Assembly: GCA_033439255.1 (NCBI GenBank)
Contig: CM065889.1
Location: 682,001 to 746,000, forward strand
Direction of reading: 5' to 3'
DNA from: Hericium rajendrae
Lineage: Eukaryota > Basidiomycota > Agaricomycetes > Russulales > Hericiaceae
DNA: 64,000 bases
Shown: piece after piece, positions 63,088 through 64,000 of the stretch
How the letters are laid out: each line of letters starts with the position of its first letter
Numbering within the stretch: position 1 is the stretch's first letter
The notes under the pieces: generated by a model
What the model saw: only the letters and a program-made list of their open reading frames with translations
Databases searched by the model: none
What the model was told of the DNA's origin: nothing
Made by a program: the position numbers and the translations under genes

Positions 63088-64000
63088 ATGTCTTGTATGC
63101 TGTATGTCCTCCAATCATGTTACAAGCATTCCAAAACTGAACCATTGCATGCAGTGTTGACCCTTCGCAAAAGTACAAACCGTACACCCCTCTGAAGCTC
63201 GACAACCGGGCATGGCCAACGCGAACATTCGAAAGGCCGCCAATTTGGCTGTCCACGGACTTGCGCGATGGCAACCAGGCCCTCGCGAACCCCATGACCG
63301 TCGAGCAGAAAACGACCTTCTTCCAGCTCCTCATCGAGTGTGGGTTCAAGGAGATCGAGATTGCATATCCCGCTGCTAGCGACACAGACTTCAATTTTGT
63401 GCGGGGCTGATTGAGAAGAAGGCGATACCCGATGATGTCTGGATCCAGGTTGGTTGATTGACGCATGGGAGTGGGCAGGGTACTGATTGTGATTTGAGTT
63501 CAGGTTCTTACTCCTGCCCGGGAAGATCTGATCAAACGCACAATCGACTCAGTTGCAGGATGCAAGCAAGCCATCATCCATATGTACAATGCGACATCGC
63601 CGCTCTTCCGTGGCGTCGTGTTCAAAAAAAGCAAAGAGCAGACCCTGGACCTCTCTGTCAAACATACGAAGATCATCCGGCAGCTGACGGAAGAATGCAC
63701 AGCGAAATTTGGCACTCGATTCAGATATGAGTTCAGTCCAGAAACGTTCTCGCAGACAGAGCCGGAGTTTGCAGTTGAAGTTTGCGATGCCGTTTTTGAT
63801 GCCTGGGGCAAGGCGAGCACGGACACTCTGGATCGGCTCATCTTCAATCTTCCGGCAACTGTAGAGATCGCTCCTCCAAATCATTTCGCAGACCAGGTAT
63901 GGCTCGATGCTCACTTCATGCTCATACGCGGCCTCACGAGTTTCTAGGTTGAGTACTTCCATACACATATCCGGAATCGGGACAAAATTTTAATAAGCTT
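63088..64000 (+). CDS. LEU4: 2-isopropylmalate synthase, 5' part
   Basis: First committed step of leucine synthesis: condenses acetyl-CoA with 2-ketoisovalerate. The gene runs off the right edge. Exons: 63088-63101, 63155-63448, 63504-63896 and 63948 onward, with introns of 53, 55 and 51 nt. The start [20 protein letters not shown] is followed by [20 protein letters not shown], which contains the HMGL-type signature LRDGNQAL with the metal-binding Asp. Then [60 protein letters not shown] and [20 protein letters not shown], all matching Leu4/Leu9. The frame slips by one base in the GGGG at 63403-63406 (between NFVRG and LIEKK); adding one G restores it. No presequence-like extension is seen before the catalytic domain. 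Confidence 0.93.

Overview
This 64 kb window comes from a filamentous basidiomycete, very probably an Agaricomycete. The genes are broken by many short GT-AG introns (mostly 45-70 nt, often 51-58), spacing is tight, coding GC is high, and several families are typical of mushroom-forming fungi: F-box with leucine-rich tail, MYND-finger, DUF1776, a Dal5-type transporter cluster, a type-B carboxylesterase pair and a Ngaro/PAT-like tyrosine-recombinase retroelement. Order is an inference from composition only.

Layout. 0-9 kb (plus strand): 3' end of a multi-KH RNA-binding protein, BRX1, an arrestin-like protein, a DUF1776 protein, a truncated tRNA-Ile fossil, and a CPD1-like 2',3'-cyclic phosphodiesterase. 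9-19 kb (minus strand): a secreted histidine-acid phytase with a 9-nt exon, an F-box protein, a MYND-finger protein and ATP2 (mitochondrial F1 beta). 21-24.6 kb (plus): CTF18, the alternative clamp loader. 25-34 kb (minus): three tandem anion:cation symporters of the Dal5/Tna1 type, two decayed and one apparently whole. 35.3-39.4 kb: a retroelement with split direct repeats in the order A1-RT/RNaseH-YR-B1-A2-B2. 39.8-47 kb: CLP1 (plus), an EF-hand alternative NADH dehydrogenase (minus), an initiator tRNA-Met (minus) and a small family protein (minus). 48-52 kb (plus): a SAP-domain protein kinase whose usual ATP-binding lysine is replaced while a lysine sits in the glycine loop, as in WNK kinases. 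52-58 kb (minus): two tandem carboxylesterases. 58.6-61.3 kb (minus): cytosolic glutamyl-tRNA synthetase. 63.1-64 kb (plus): 5' part of 2-isopropylmalate synthase.

Most genes are unrelated housekeeping functions: ribosome assembly, mRNA 3' processing, replication, translation, respiration and leucine synthesis. The accessory content (phytase, transporter cluster, esterases) fits a saprotroph that scavenges phosphate, nitrogen compounds and esters. Many conserved single-copy genes show a single-base frame slip, mostly one base lost in a G/C run. This is better explained by uncorrected consensus errors than by gene death. All exon borders are my reading of splice signals plus frame and family continuity. 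They have not been checked against transcripts.
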